Positions 6,562 through 15,187 of a stretch of DNA of 33,864 bases are shown in pieces. The first letter of the stretch is position 1; each line of letters starts with the position of its first letter. The stretch is from Clostridia bacterium (GTDB lineage: Bacteria; Bacillota; Clostridia; Oscillospirales; Acutalibacteraceae), in assembly GCA_017403065.1 (NCBI GenBank), contig JAFQOT010000006.1, positions 1-33,864 of the forward strand, read 5' to 3'. Under the pieces are notes generated by a model. The model did no database searches and was not told the DNA's origin. It saw nothing but the letters and a program-made list of their open reading frames with translations. The position numbers and the translations under genes were made by a program.

Positions 6562-7883
6562 TCTTCTAACTCTCCTAACAAATCATAATCAAGGCAGTCG
6601 TTTATTCTTACCTTTACATAATCTCCTATACATAAGGGACGTGTTGCCATAAAAAATATTTTTCCGTCAACCTCAGGGGCGTCTGCTACAGTACGACCGA
6701 AGTAGCATTTAATATAATCGTCCCATCCCTCAACTAAAGCTTCTGTTACAGTGCCCACCTTTTCGTTATTTTTTTCGGCAGAAATGGTCATTTGAAGCTC
6801 CATTATATTTTCCATTCGGGATTGCTTGGTCTGCTTGTCTATCTGGTCTTCAAATTGGGCTGCAGCCGTGCCTTCTTCAGCAGAATATGTGAAACAGCCT
6901 AATTTATCAAACCTCTTTTCCTTTACAAACTCAGCCATTTCACAAAACTGCTCATCAGTTTCACCGGGGAAGCCTGTAATAAGAGTGGTCCTAAGAGTAA
7001 TATCAGGTATTTTATCCCTTATTTTATCAATAAGCTTTGAAAGGCTTTCTTTGTCGCCCTTGCGGTTCATTCTCTTTAAAATTTCACCGTTTATATGTTG
7101 TAAGGGTATATCAAGATACTTCACAAGCTTTTGCTCTCTTGCTATTACTTCCAAAAGCTCGTCTGTAATCCTGTCAGGATAGGTGTATAAGGTGCGTATC
7201 CAATGTAGCCCCTCTATTTTGCAAAGCTGAGTCAGCAATTCGGTAAGAGCAGATTTTCCGTACAAATCCTCACCGTAAGCAGTAGTGTCCTGAGCTACTA
7301 CAATAAGCTCGGTAACGCCCCGTTTTGCTAAACGCTGCGCCTCGGCTACACAATCCTCAATTTTGCGGCTTCGCATTCTGCCACGAATTTTAGGTATAGC
7401 GCAGTAGGTGCAGCAGTTGTCGCACCCGTCGCCTATTTTCAGATACGTGCTAAAGGGATAACCCCCTAAAATTCTGTCGCCGTTAAGGTTAAGCTCCTCT
7501 TTTTTAGCGTAGTAGTTTTTCTTAATACCCTCAATAGCATTCTTGACTATTTGAGCTATAGAGCCGTTAGAGCCTATTCCTACACACACATCCACCTCGG
7601 GAATTTCCTCGGTTACATCATCCTTGTAACGCTCTGCAAGACAGCCCGTAACAATTAAAGCCTTACAGTTACCCTCTTGCTTATATTTAGAAGCTTCAAG
7701 TATGTTTTCAATAGCCTCTGCTTTGGCTGACTCTATAAAACCGCAGGTGTTTACTATAATAGCGTCGGCCTCTGCCTCAACACCTGTTATTTCAAATCCG
7801 CTTTTCTTTAAATCAAAAAGCATCATTTCGGCGTCTACCTGATTTTTAGGACAACCCAAAGACACCATACAAACCTTGTACAT
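6558..7883 (-). CDS. rimO: Ribosomal protein S12 methylthiotransferase RimO
   Basis: This radical-SAM methylthiotransferase, with two [4Fe-4S] clusters, thiolates an aspartate of ribosomal protein S12. I use ATG 7883 (441 residues), which has GAGGA with a 7-base spacer. A TTG one codon earlier is less likely. The N-terminal UPF0004 cluster cysteines are C11, C47 and C81. The radical-SAM CxxxCxxC is C154, C158, C161. A C-terminal TRAM domain follows. The LGCPKNQVD opening separates it from MiaB, which is encoded elsewhere in the window. It begins just after the recX stop and overlaps pgsA by four bases. Confidence 0.95.
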   Translation of the reverse strand: MYKVCMVSLGCPKNQVDAEMMLFDLKKSGFEITGVEAEADAIIVNTCGFIESAKAEAIENILEASKYKQEGNCKALIVTGCLAERYKDDVTEEIPEVDVCVGIGSNGSIAQIVKNAIEGIKKNYYAKKEELNLNGDRILGGYPFSTYLKIGDGCDNCCTYCAIPKIRGRMRSRKIEDCVAEAQRLAKRGVTELIVVAQDTTAYGEDLYGKSALTELLTQLCKIEGLHWIRTLYTYPDRITDELLEVIAREQKLVKYLDIPLQHINGEILKRMNRKGDKESLSKLIDKIRDKIPDITLRTTLITGFPGETDEQFCEMAEFVKEKRFDKLGCFTYSAEEGTAAAQFEDQIDKQTKQSRMENIMELQMTISAEKNNEKVGTVTEALVEGWDDYIKCYFGRTVADAPEVDGKIFFMATRPLCIGDYVKVRINDCLDYDLLGELEE

Positions 7884-7886
7884 CAA

Positions 7887-8510
7887 TTATTCCTCGCAAA
7901 ATTCAAGTTGATCATTATACCTTTTCATAGCCGATTTGATAGCAGAAAAAGAAAAACCCTTACGCACCAACGCGGCAAAAACCTTTTCGGTTCCCTTTTC
8001 CTGTGTTAATTTATATGCATATTTTTTAGAAAGCAAATTGGTTATCTGCTCCTCTTCATCGGTTTCTATTTCGCATAAAACCTCTTTGGCTAAATCTAAA
8101 GGTACTCCCTTTAAAAGCATTTTTTGTGTTGCTTCTCTCTTTGATATATTGTTTTCACAGCATCTTTCCGCAAAGCGCTGGGCAAAGCGACGGTCATCTA
8201 CCATTCCAAACTCTACCAAATTAGCTAACACCTTAGCCGATGCTTTTTTATCAAAGCCTGCTCTTACAAGCTTTTCAAAAAGGGCTTTTTCGGTATAATC
8301 CATTCTATCAAGATACCACAAAGCTCTGGATTTTGCTCTTTTATAATCAGATTCTGTTTTTATTTCTTGCAGAAGCTGTAGGTCAACATCCATCCCCTCG
8401 TAAATGCCTCTTTCTGTGCATACATCGTTATCCACAAGCATTTCTGCCCCGTCAGAGAGAAAAAGTTTAGTTAAATGCTTTTTATCCTTTTTTATGCTTT
8501 TAATTGTCAT
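7887..8510 (-). CDS. recX: Regulatory protein RecX
   Basis: RecX binds RecA filaments and limits their growth. The 207-residue protein shows the three-helix tandem repeats of the family. One is around ALWYLDRMDYTEKAL, another around VDDRRFAQRFAER, and a C-terminal one is near AALVRKGFSFSAIKSAM. I place the start at ATG 8510, which shares one base with the recA stop (TGATG). The TTG one codon earlier is less likely. No strong Shine-Dalgarno sequence is visible, so translation probably depends on ribosomes finishing recA. That keeps the inhibitor below RecA in amount, the known arrangement in many bacteria. Confidence 0.93.
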   Translation of the reverse strand: MTIKSIKKDKKHLTKLFLSDGAEMLVDNDVCTERGIYEGMDVDLQLLQEIKTESDYKRAKSRALWYLDRMDYTEKALFEKLVRAGFDKKASAKVLANLVEFGMVDDRRFAQRFAERCCENNISKREATQKMLLKGVPLDLAKEVLCEIETDEEEQITNLLSKKYAYKLTQEKGTEKVFAALVRKGFSFSAIKSAMKRYNDQLEFCEE

Positions 8511-9649
8511 CAATCGTCAACTGCAATATCAATATCTATGGATTTATGAGGTCTGGCAGTAGGCTCTTGGGGCATAATCTCAATAGCATCGTCACCTGTC
8601 AGTTCAGCCGCAACCTGAGCGCCTTCGTTAACTGCCGCCATAATTTTGCTTTCTATTTCGGCTGAAAGCTCAGGATTATCCTCAAAGAGTTTTTTAACAT
8701 TATCTCTGCCCTGTCCTAAACGTGTTTCGCCGTAATAGAACCAAGCGCCTGATTTTTTGATAATTCCAAGCTCTACGCCTGCATCTATAATTTCGCCTGT
8801 GTGACAGATACCTGTACCGTACATAATATCAAATTCAGCAACCTTAAAGGGTGGCGCTACCTTGTTTTTAACAATTTTAGCCTTAGTGTGTGTACCTATA
8901 ATATCGCTGCCGTCCTTAATAGGCTCACCCTTTCGTACATCTATACGAACACTTGAATAAAATTTAAGAGCTCGTCCTCCGGGTGTGGTTTCGGGGTTGC
9001 CGTACATAACGCCGATTTTTTCACGTAATTGGTTAATAAATATTGCCGCGCAGTTAGATTTTGACAAAGCACCTGCAAGCTTACGCATAGCCTGTGACAT
9101 AAGTCTTGCTAACTGACCTACGTGGCTGTCACCCATTTCTCCGTCTATTTCAGCGCGGGTTACAAGAGCGGCTACCGAGTCTACTACTAAAATATCTATA
9201 GCGCCTGAGCGTACCAAAGCTTCGGCAATTTCTAAAGCCTGTTCGCCTGAGTCGGGCTGTGATACCAGCAAGCTGTCAATATCTACGCCCAGATGGGAAG
9301 CATATATAGGGTCTAATGCATGCTCAACGTCGATAAATGCAGCTGTGCCGCCTGCTTTTTGAGCTTCTGCAACACAGTGTAAAGCAACGGTAGTTTTACC
9401 TGATGATTCAGGTCCGTAAATTTCAACAATTCTGCCCTTAGGTATACCGCCTATTCCCAAAGCAATATCAAGCATTAGTGAGCCTGTTTTAATATGCTCT
9501 ACATTCATTGCGGCGTTTTCGCCCAAACGCATTACCGCTCCCTTTCCAAATTTCTTTTCAATTTGGTCCATAGCGGTTTTAAGAGCTTTTTGCTTTTCTT
9601 CTTCCTCTACTCTTTTTACGGGAGCCTTTGTATTCTGTGCCTTAGCCAT
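8510..9649 (-). CDS. recA: Recombinase RecA
   Basis: RecA forms filaments on single-stranded DNA, performs strand exchange, and triggers LexA cleavage. The 379-residue protein has Walker A GPESSGKT (79-86), a Walker B strand ILVVDS (153-158), the L1/L2 loop regions, and an acidic C-terminal tail ending DIDIAVDD. The N-terminus before the core is slightly long and charged. The start ATG 9649 has GGAGGT eight bases upstream. I saw no obvious LexA box in the 3-base gap before it, so any SOS control must act elsewhere in the operon. Confidence 0.98.
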   Translation of the reverse strand: MAKAQNTKAPVKRVEEEEKQKALKTAMDQIEKKFGKGAVMRLGENAAMNVEHIKTGSLMLDIALGIGGIPKGRIVEIYGPESSGKTTVALHCVAEAQKAGGTAAFIDVEHALDPIYASHLGVDIDSLLVSQPDSGEQALEIAEALVRSGAIDILVVDSVAALVTRAEIDGEMGDSHVGQLARLMSQAMRKLAGALSKSNCAAIFINQLREKIGVMYGNPETTPGGRALKFYSSVRIDVRKGEPIKDGSDIIGTHTKAKIVKNKVAPPFKVAEFDIMYGTGICHTGEIIDAGVELGIIKKSGAWFYYGETRLGQGRDNVKKLFEDNPELSAEIESKIMAAVNEGAQVAAELTGDDAIEIMPQEPTARPHKSIDIDIAVDD

Positions 9650-9652
9650 AAA

Positions 9653-10501
9653 TTATACCTCCGTCTTTATTCCCGATACCGTTCTTTCGATACCGTTTAA
9701 ATCTTTTTTTATATCTATATTTATGTAGCCCGCCGACTTTAAAAGTGCCGCTACTTTTTGGCTTGCATTTATTCCCACTTCAAAGGCTAACATTCCGCCA
9801 TTTTTCAAATATGGGCTATAATTTTTGATAATAGCTTTATAATATTCCATTCCGCCGTCAGCTGCTTTTAAAGCGGTTTCTGGCTCGAATGTGGTTTCGG
9901 GGGATATTTCCTTCATTTCCTCGGGTGGTATGTAAGGGGGATTACTAACTATTAAATCATACTCTTTACCGTTATTCTCAGGTGAAAAAATATCACCCTT
10001 AAAAGCAGTGCAATTTAAAGCCTTATTCCTTTGAATATTTTTTTCTAAATAGGAAAATGCCGCATCGTATTTTTCTACAAGCTCAACCTTTGCATCTGGC
10101 TTTTCAAGCCCCAAGGTAATACCTATACAACCACTTCCTGAACACAAATCGGCAATTTTCGGGTTTTGCTTATCCTTAATAAAGGCGAGGGCTGTTTCAA
10201 CTAATATTTCGGTATCAGCTCTGGGGACTAATACCCCAGGTCCTACATAAAAACCTCGGCCGTAAAAATCCCACTGACCGAAAATATATTGCAAGGGGTA
10301 TCTTACTTGACGCTGATGAATAATTGCAGTCAAATTGTTTTGTTGAAAGGTTGTTAACCTATTGTTGTAGTTAGCCAAAATCTGAGCCGAGTTCAAGCCT
10401 GTTATATGCTTTATAATTTGCTTGGCTTCAAAAACGTCGTCTTCTATTCCTGCATCCCTTAGTTTCTTTTTGGTTGAATTATAAGCCTCAAATATTGTCA
10501 T
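9653..10501 (-). CDS. prmC: Peptide chain release factor N5-glutamine methyltransferase
   Basis: PrmC methylates the glutamine of the GGQ motif in release factors RF1 and RF2. The 282-residue protein has the N-terminal helical domain (1-80), the SAM-binding loop GSGCIG (122-127), and the catalytic NPPY (187-190) followed by IPPEE, which is diagnostic of PrmC. It overlaps the end of the DUF1385 gene by 14 bases. In many Clostridia prmC sits between DUF1385 and prfA. Here prfA is absent and recA follows instead. Confidence 0.95.
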   Translation of the reverse strand: MTIFEAYNSTKKKLRDAGIEDDVFEAKQIIKHITGLNSAQILANYNNRLTTFQQNNLTAIIHQRQVRYPLQYIFGQWDFYGRGFYVGPGVLVPRADTEILVETALAFIKDKQNPKIADLCSGSGCIGITLGLEKPDAKVELVEKYDAAFSYLEKNIQRNKALNCTAFKGDIFSPENNGKEYDLIVSNPPYIPPEEMKEISPETTFEPETALKAADGGMEYYKAIIKNYSPYLKNGGMLAFEVGINASQKVAALLKSAGYINIDIKKDLNGIERTVSGIKTEV

Positions 10502-11465
10502 TTTCTATACTTTCCTCTATATTTCTTTCAACGTCAGGAATTTCAGGCTCACAAGCCTTTAAGGCGGTAATAGCGATTTCTATCATACTGTCCTCAGGCT
10601 CTTTTGTGGTAATTCTCTGAAGCCAAAGACCAGGAGCTGAAATTATTCTGGTTACTGCATTATCATATTTTCCGCAGATTTTAAGTACCTCAAAGCCTAT
10701 GCCGCAGGTCAAGGGTATAAGCAAAATCTTAACCATAACCCAAACCGCTCTCACGTCATACACATTAGGGAATATAATCTGAACAACAGTAGAAATTATA
10801 ACACTTATAAGAATCATAAGTATCATAAAGGATGTGCCGCAACGTGGATGGTATCTCTTTTGCTTTTTAACGTTTTCAACCGTTAATTCCAATCCCTTTT
10901 CATAGCAAAAGATTGTCTTATGCTCGGCGCCGTGGTACATAAATACGCGCTTTATATCCTTCATAAAGGAAACAAGCCACACATAAAGTACAAACACCGA
11001 AAGCTTGATAAACTGCTCTGTAAAAGAACGGGCAAACTTTGAAAATGAAAAGTTAAATATCCACTCTAAGCCGTCTACACAAAGGCGTGGCAGATAGGTA
11101 AAAAGCGCTAAAGCTAATAAAACACCCAAAACTGTGCCTATTATCATAATTATATTTGTAAGAACACTGTTTTCTTTTTTATCAGACGAATTTTTTTCTT
11201 CATTTTCAAAATCAGTAAATCCCGATTTGTCAGCAGAAAGCATCATAGCCTTGTAGCCCTGAATCATAGATTCCACAAAGCCTACAATTCCGCGGATTAT
11301 TGGTGTTCTGAAAAATTTGTATTTGGTTCTTAAAGATTTGTCAGGCAGTAATTCGGTATCAATACTGCCGTCAGGCATACGTACCGACAAAGCCGTTTTT
11401 TCAGGGCTCTTCATCATAATTCCTTCGATAAGAGCCTGACCTCCGATTGAGGTGTATTTAGCCAT
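10488..11465 (-). CDS. DUF1385 membrane protein (YqhQ-like)
   Basis: The 325-residue protein is polytopic, with about four hydrophobic segments (roughly 101-125, 150-170, 212-233, 240-262). The family hallmarks are the conserved opening GGQALIEGIMM (8-18) and a HGAEHK motif (178-183) on the cytosolic side. YqhQ-type proteins are widespread in Firmicutes and their biochemical role is not established to my knowledge. The HGAEHK cluster suggests metal or catalytic chemistry, but this is conjecture. It starts at ATG 11465 with AAGGAG upstream, just after the histidine kinase stop, and overlaps prmC, a pairing common in Clostridia. Confidence 0.88.
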   Translation of the reverse strand: MAKYTSIGGQALIEGIMMKSPEKTALSVRMPDGSIDTELLPDKSLRTKYKFFRTPIIRGIVGFVESMIQGYKAMMLSADKSGFTDFENEEKNSSDKKENSVLTNIIMIIGTVLGVLLALALFTYLPRLCVDGLEWIFNFSFSKFARSFTEQFIKLSVFVLYVWLVSFMKDIKRVFMYHGAEHKTIFCYEKGLELTVENVKKQKRYHPRCGTSFMILMILISVIISTVVQIIFPNVYDVRAVWVMVKILLIPLTCGIGFEVLKICGKYDNAVTRIISAPGLWLQRITTKEPEDSMIEIAITALKACEPEIPDVERNIEESIENDNI

Positions 11466-11466
11466 T

Positions 11467-12924
11467 TTATTCTCCTTGCGTGTTTATTTTCTCGTCACTA
11501 TCAGGATTTTCTGTCACTTCTTCAGGTGGAGCTTCATAAATAGGAAGAACTATGGTTGCTGTTGTTCCTACACCCTCAACACTTTCTATAAACAAAAGAC
11601 CCTGATGCTGTTTTATAATTTCATCTGCAACGGCAAGGCCAATACCTGAACCGCGCACAACCTTATTTGCTTTATAAAATTTTTCTTTAATTCGGTCAAT
11701 ATCCTGAGCAGGTATTCCCACACCTGTATCTCTTACGTGAATTCTTACGCAGCCCTCTTCGTGCTGTTGGTCAATAAGCACCTGCCCGCCGCTTTCAGTA
11801 TATTTAACCGCGTTATCAATAACATTTATGAAAACTTGCTTTAAACGGTCTACATCGCCCATAACCTGTAATTCTTCCGCAGGCTTTGTATATATAAGCT
11901 CTATTCCCTGCTGGCGAGCAAGCTCGAAATACATATCGGCTGTTTCGGCAAGAATTTTGGAAACATTAAGCGGCTGAGTTACAACAGTAAGTCTTCCCGA
12001 TTCCATTCTGGAAAAATCCAACAGCTCTTCAACCAAGCCCGAAAGACGGTCTGCTTCGGATAAAACAACATCTATTCCCCGTTTTACCAAATCCTCGTCG
12101 GTTCCTATTGACATTTTCGCGGTTTCACCCCATCCTCTAATAGCGGTAAGAGGTGTTCTCAACTCGTGAGAAACAGAGGAAATAAAATCGTTTTTCATAT
12201 TCTCTGCCTGACTCAGCTCGTTTGCCATATAGTTGATAGTGTCGCAAAGCTCGCCGATTTCATCATTTCGGTTAAGCTCAATTCGGGACTTGAAATCCCC
12301 CATTGAAATTTTGCGAGCCATATTACTAACATCCCTTATGGGTCTTACAATAGATTTTATAAAATAAATACCTGTGAAAGAGCAAAAAGCCAATATCAAA
12401 ACCGCGGCAACAATAATTACAATTACAAAATTTAAAATGATTTTATTTGCAGACTCCATAGAGGTAATCCACCTGTATGCTCCAAGCCTTTCGCCTGAGG
12501 AGGAATAGAGAACAGTTGTGCCCGCCATAATTGCTTCTCCGTCTGAGGTCTTGCTTCTTAAAACTGCCTCTTTCCCGTTTTCAACCGCTCTGTAATAATC
12601 GGGCATAGGCTCGGCATTACTTTGAAAGCCTGATGTAGAAACTATTATTTTATCATCATTATCTATAACCTGAACTTCAATTTTATTTTTAAGCTGAAAT
12701 TCCTCTGCAATTTCTATTGCAGTATCTCTGAAGGTCTGACTGTCTGTACCTGAAAGAGCATAAAATTCATAGGCGTAATCCTCTGCCAATGACTTTATTC
12801 TTTCGGTGTAAAGAGATCCGAAAAGAACACAGGAACCCACCGCCGCCATTGTTATTACTACAGCGACTATAAGAAAAACGTTTAAAAACCATCTTAAAGC
12901 TATGCTTTTAAATTTAATTTCCAT
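11467..12924 (-). CDS. Sensor histidine kinase (HAMP-HisKA-HATPase)
   Basis: The 485-residue membrane kinase has a first membrane helix (about 13-36), an extracellular sensor region of about 125 residues, a second helix (about 163-186), and a HAMP linker (about 187-240). HisKA follows with the phospho-accepting H253 in SHELRTPLT, and then an ATPase domain with N371 (N box), DTGVGI (399-404) and GSGIGL (425-430). An acidic tail of about 30 residues follows. It belongs to the PhoR/WalK-like class by architecture. The signal is unknown. It follows its response regulator by 39 bases, and both follow a lipoprotein gene, so the lipoprotein may feed into this sensor. Confidence 0.92.
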   Translation of the reverse strand: MEIKFKSIALRWFLNVFLIVAVVITMAAVGSCVLFGSLYTERIKSLAEDYAYEFYALSGTDSQTFRDTAIEIAEEFQLKNKIEVQVIDNDDKIIVSTSGFQSNAEPMPDYYRAVENGKEAVLRSKTSDGEAIMAGTTVLYSSSGERLGAYRWITSMESANKIILNFVIVIIVAAVLILAFCSFTGIYFIKSIVRPIRDVSNMARKISMGDFKSRIELNRNDEIGELCDTINYMANELSQAENMKNDFISSVSHELRTPLTAIRGWGETAKMSIGTDEDLVKRGIDVVLSEADRLSGLVEELLDFSRMESGRLTVVTQPLNVSKILAETADMYFELARQQGIELIYTKPAEELQVMGDVDRLKQVFINVIDNAVKYTESGGQVLIDQQHEEGCVRIHVRDTGVGIPAQDIDRIKEKFYKANKVVRGSGIGLAVADEIIKQHQGLLFIESVEGVGTTATIVLPIYEAPPEEVTENPDSDEKINTQGE

Positions 12925-12963
12925 TGGCCTTACTATGCTCCTTTCATCATTTTTTCACCTTAA

Positions 12964-13668
12964 TTAGTTAGTGTTCCACTTGTAACCCATTCCCCAGACC
13001 GTAACAAGTCGTTTTGGGTCGGAGGGGTCGTCCTCTATCTTCTTTCGCAACCGTCTGATATTAACATCAACTATTTTTTCTTCACCGTAATAGCTGCTGC
13101 CCCATACCCTGTTTAAAATATCGGTACGGTCTAAAGCTGTGTCAGGGTTATTGAAAAAATATTCTATCATCTGAAACTCAACCTGAGTAAGCTCTATATT
13201 TCTTCCTGATTTCAAAAGAGTTCTTCTTCGTAAATTCAATGTAAAATCACCTAAGGTTATATCATCAGATACCACCACCTGCTTTTTAACCTTGGTCATT
13301 TCAACACGTCTGTAAAGAGTATCCACCCTTGCCAAAAGCTCTGTAGGACTAAAGGGCTTTGTTATATAATCGTCTGCGCCGGTCATAAGCCCTGTTATTT
13401 TGTCCATTTCCTGTGTTCTGGCAGTAAGCATTATAATGCCTAAATTTTCACTTCTTTTGCGAAGCTCTTTGCAAAGGGTTAATCCGTCCATACCGGGCAT
13501 TGAAATATCCAAAAGGGCTATATCAAAGCCCTCTGGGTCATTATCGTAAATTTCTAAAGCTTCCTCGCCTGTGCCAGCCTCCTCTACGCTGTAGCCCACA
13601 CGTTTAAGATTTATTGCTTCAAACTCGCGAATAGCAGCCTCATCCTCAACAATAAGTATATGCTTCAA
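12964..13668 (-). CDS. OmpR/PhoB-family response regulator
   Basis: The 234-residue protein has a receiver domain (1-118) with the acidic pocket E8-D9, the phospho-accepting D54, the switch residue T82, and K104. A winged-helix DNA-binding domain (about 132-232) follows, ending with the typical RRLRKKIEDDP and GMGYKW segments. It is the evident partner of the histidine kinase downstream. The start is TTG 13668 behind GAGGTG with a six-base spacer; no better ATG exists. The target genes are not known. Autoregulation of the lipoprotein promoter at about 15.08 kb is plausible but unsupported by any repeat I can see. Confidence 0.94.
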   Translation of the reverse strand: MKHILIVEDEAAIREFEAINLKRVGYSVEEAGTGEEALEIYDNDPEGFDIALLDISMPGMDGLTLCKELRKRSENLGIIMLTARTQEMDKITGLMTGADDYITKPFSPTELLARVDTLYRRVEMTKVKKQVVVSDDITLGDFTLNLRRRTLLKSGRNIELTQVEFQMIEYFFNNPDTALDRTDILNRVWGSSYYGEEKIVDVNIRRLRKKIEDDPSDPKRLVTVWGMGYKWNTN

Positions 13669-13679
13669 TTCTTACACCT

Positions 13680-14996
13680 CTATTTGTAAAGATAAAAATT
13701 TTCTCTGATATGTTCTATAGTTATCCCTTGATTCTTTGCAGTATCTGAAATTTTGCAAATATAAGCCGTTTCGCCGTCGTTAACGATTTCCTTAGCCGAT
13801 GAATTTTTATATTTTCCTGAATCCCAGTCCTTTTTGCTGACCGCCCTAAAATCAATCAGGCTGTCACCAATAGTCATATCAACCGAATTGTAGGAAAAAA
13901 TCTCGCGGGAGCGGTTCTCGGTATCCTTTAAAATTGCTATATTCCCCTGTAATTTAGAGGATATTGCAAAATAATAACTATCGTTGGTATTTATCATTGC
14001 GGTCATCTGACTTGTCAAGGTTTCCCCGTTAAAAGAGCACCAATTAGTTAAATAAAGCTTTTCGTTAAGGTCAGACCTTGTAACCGACGGTACGTCAATT
14101 TGCACGGGAATTTCAGGCACACCATCGCCATTTATGTCCTTAGTAGTAAATAAAACCGAACGCAAGGTAGCCGTGTTTTCTCCTATTTCGGAGTCTAACA
14201 ATGGGTTTACTAATACACCCTTTTCTAAAAACAACACCTCTGTAACAGAGCCTACACCCTTGATTTCGTCAATGTATACTGCAGGTTTCCCGTTAGACAG
14301 ACTGCTTACTATTGGCTCGCCCACGGTTTTAATTGCATTATCAAGCTCGCAGGAGGAAATCTCTATTATTCCTTTAGAATCCAATGCGTAAAGGGAAGCT
14401 GTGTTTTTAATCTCGGCAGAGCCTGTCTTAACAACTAAAACCTCGTTTTCATTATTATCGTCAAGGTCGCAAACTGTGAAATGAGTGTACTTCTGGAAAA
14501 TTCGCTGCGTTAGAGCGTTATCACTTAAAGAATACACCGACAACTGCATTTCGCTTGTGCCGTAAATCTGCCAGCCGACTAAAATTTCTTTAACGCCGTC
14601 GCCGTCTAAGTCACAAAATTCAACCTTGTCTACACCGCCCGCAACTATTTTCTGCACAGCCGATGACTGCCACTTACCGTCTTTTTTGCAAATGGCATTG
14701 ATGTTCATATAAATAACGTCGCTCTCAGAAACGCTGTAAAAAGCAAAGGCTTCTAAAATTCCGTCAGAATTTATATCCTCCATAATAACGGCAGAACGGT
14801 AATTTCCCCTTGCAGGATATTTCATCTTGTAATCGCCCGCAGCAGATTTTTCAATGATTTGGCTTATGGGGTACATTTCACCGCTAAGCTGAGGAGGGAA
14901 AATAAGCTCTTGTGTTTCCGCAGTTAGAAAATCACATCCGCACAGATTTAAAATAATAAATACACAAATAAAGCAGATAACAATTTTTTTAACCAT
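13680..14996 (-). CDS. Uncharacterised lipoprotein with FG-GAP/VCBS-like calcium-binding repeats
   Basis: I place the start at ATG 14996 (438 residues), which has AAGGAGGGG at 15004-15012. A signal peptide (1-20) ends in a lipobox L18-C19-G20 with C21 as the lipidated residue, so the protein should be anchored outside the membrane. Asp-rich DxDxDG-like motifs recur: D74 (DINSDG), D129 (DLDGDG), D177 (DLDDNN) and D287 (DINGDG), each followed by a hydrophobic strand. This is the pattern of FG-GAP/VCBS beta-propeller repeats that bind calcium; a degenerate fifth copy may lie near 243. No enzyme motif is seen. It is the first gene of a run with its own promoter and precedes a response regulator and sensor kinase. 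Confidence 0.85.
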   Translation of the reverse strand: MVKKIVICFICVFIILNLCGCDFLTAETQELIFPPQLSGEMYPISQIIEKSAAGDYKMKYPARGNYRSAVIMEDINSDGILEAFAFYSVSESDVIYMNINAICKKDGKWQSSAVQKIVAGGVDKVEFCDLDGDGVKEILVGWQIYGTSEMQLSVYSLSDNALTQRIFQKYTHFTVCDLDDNNENEVLVVKTGSAEIKNTASLYALDSKGIIEISSCELDNAIKTVGEPIVSSLSNGKPAVYIDEIKGVGSVTEVLFLEKGVLVNPLLDSEIGENTATLRSVLFTTKDINGDGVPEIPVQIDVPSVTRSDLNEKLYLTNWCSFNGETLTSQMTAMINTNDSYYFAISSKLQGNIAILKDTENRSREIFSYNSVDMTIGDSLIDFRAVSKKDWDSGKYKNSSAKEIVNDGETAYICKISDTAKNQGITIEHIRENFYLYK

Positions 14997-15003
14997 AACA
15001 AGA

Positions 15004-15012
15004 CCCCTCCTT
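15004..15012 (-). promoter_or_regulatory. Shine-Dalgarno that fixes the lipoprotein start
   Basis: AAGGAGGGG lies seven bases before ATG 14996 on the minus strand. The upstream in-frame ATG at 15017 lies before this site and would place it inside the coding region, so the inner start is preferred. The inner start also gives a normal-length signal peptide. Confidence 0.8.
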
Positions 15013-15080
15013 ATCAAGAAAAATCAGACACACATTTGCTTTTTTTATAAAGCTTAGCGCCCATTTTGATATTCATATTC

Positions 15081-15089
15081 ATTATAACA
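15081..15089 (-). promoter_or_regulatory. Extended -10 promoter of the lipoprotein-two-component run
   Basis: On the minus strand TGTTATAAT gives a perfect -10 (15081-15086) with an extended TG. The -35 region 17 bases upstream (TTTATT) is weak, which is usual when the -10 is extended. It lies just downstream of the LOG terminator and gives a leader of about 78 bases before ATG 14996. No riboswitch-like fold is obvious in that leader. Confidence 0.7.
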
Positions 15090-15140
15090 TAATGCAATTT
15101 AAAAATAAAGATTTTTTATAAATATTATTCAGATTTTTTA

Positions 15141-15183
15141 TATAAAAAACAAGACCTTTGCTCCTTTTAAGAGCAAAAGTCTT
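15141..15183 (-). terminator. Intrinsic terminator after the LOG gene
   Basis: A 13-pair stem (15151-15163 with 15171-15183, one G-U pair on the RNA) with a seven-base loop is followed on the minus strand by GTTTTTTATA. It begins five bases after the LOG stop. It ends the long run that starts at miaB and precedes the promoter at 15081-15089. Confidence 0.9.
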
Positions 15184-15187
15184 TAAT

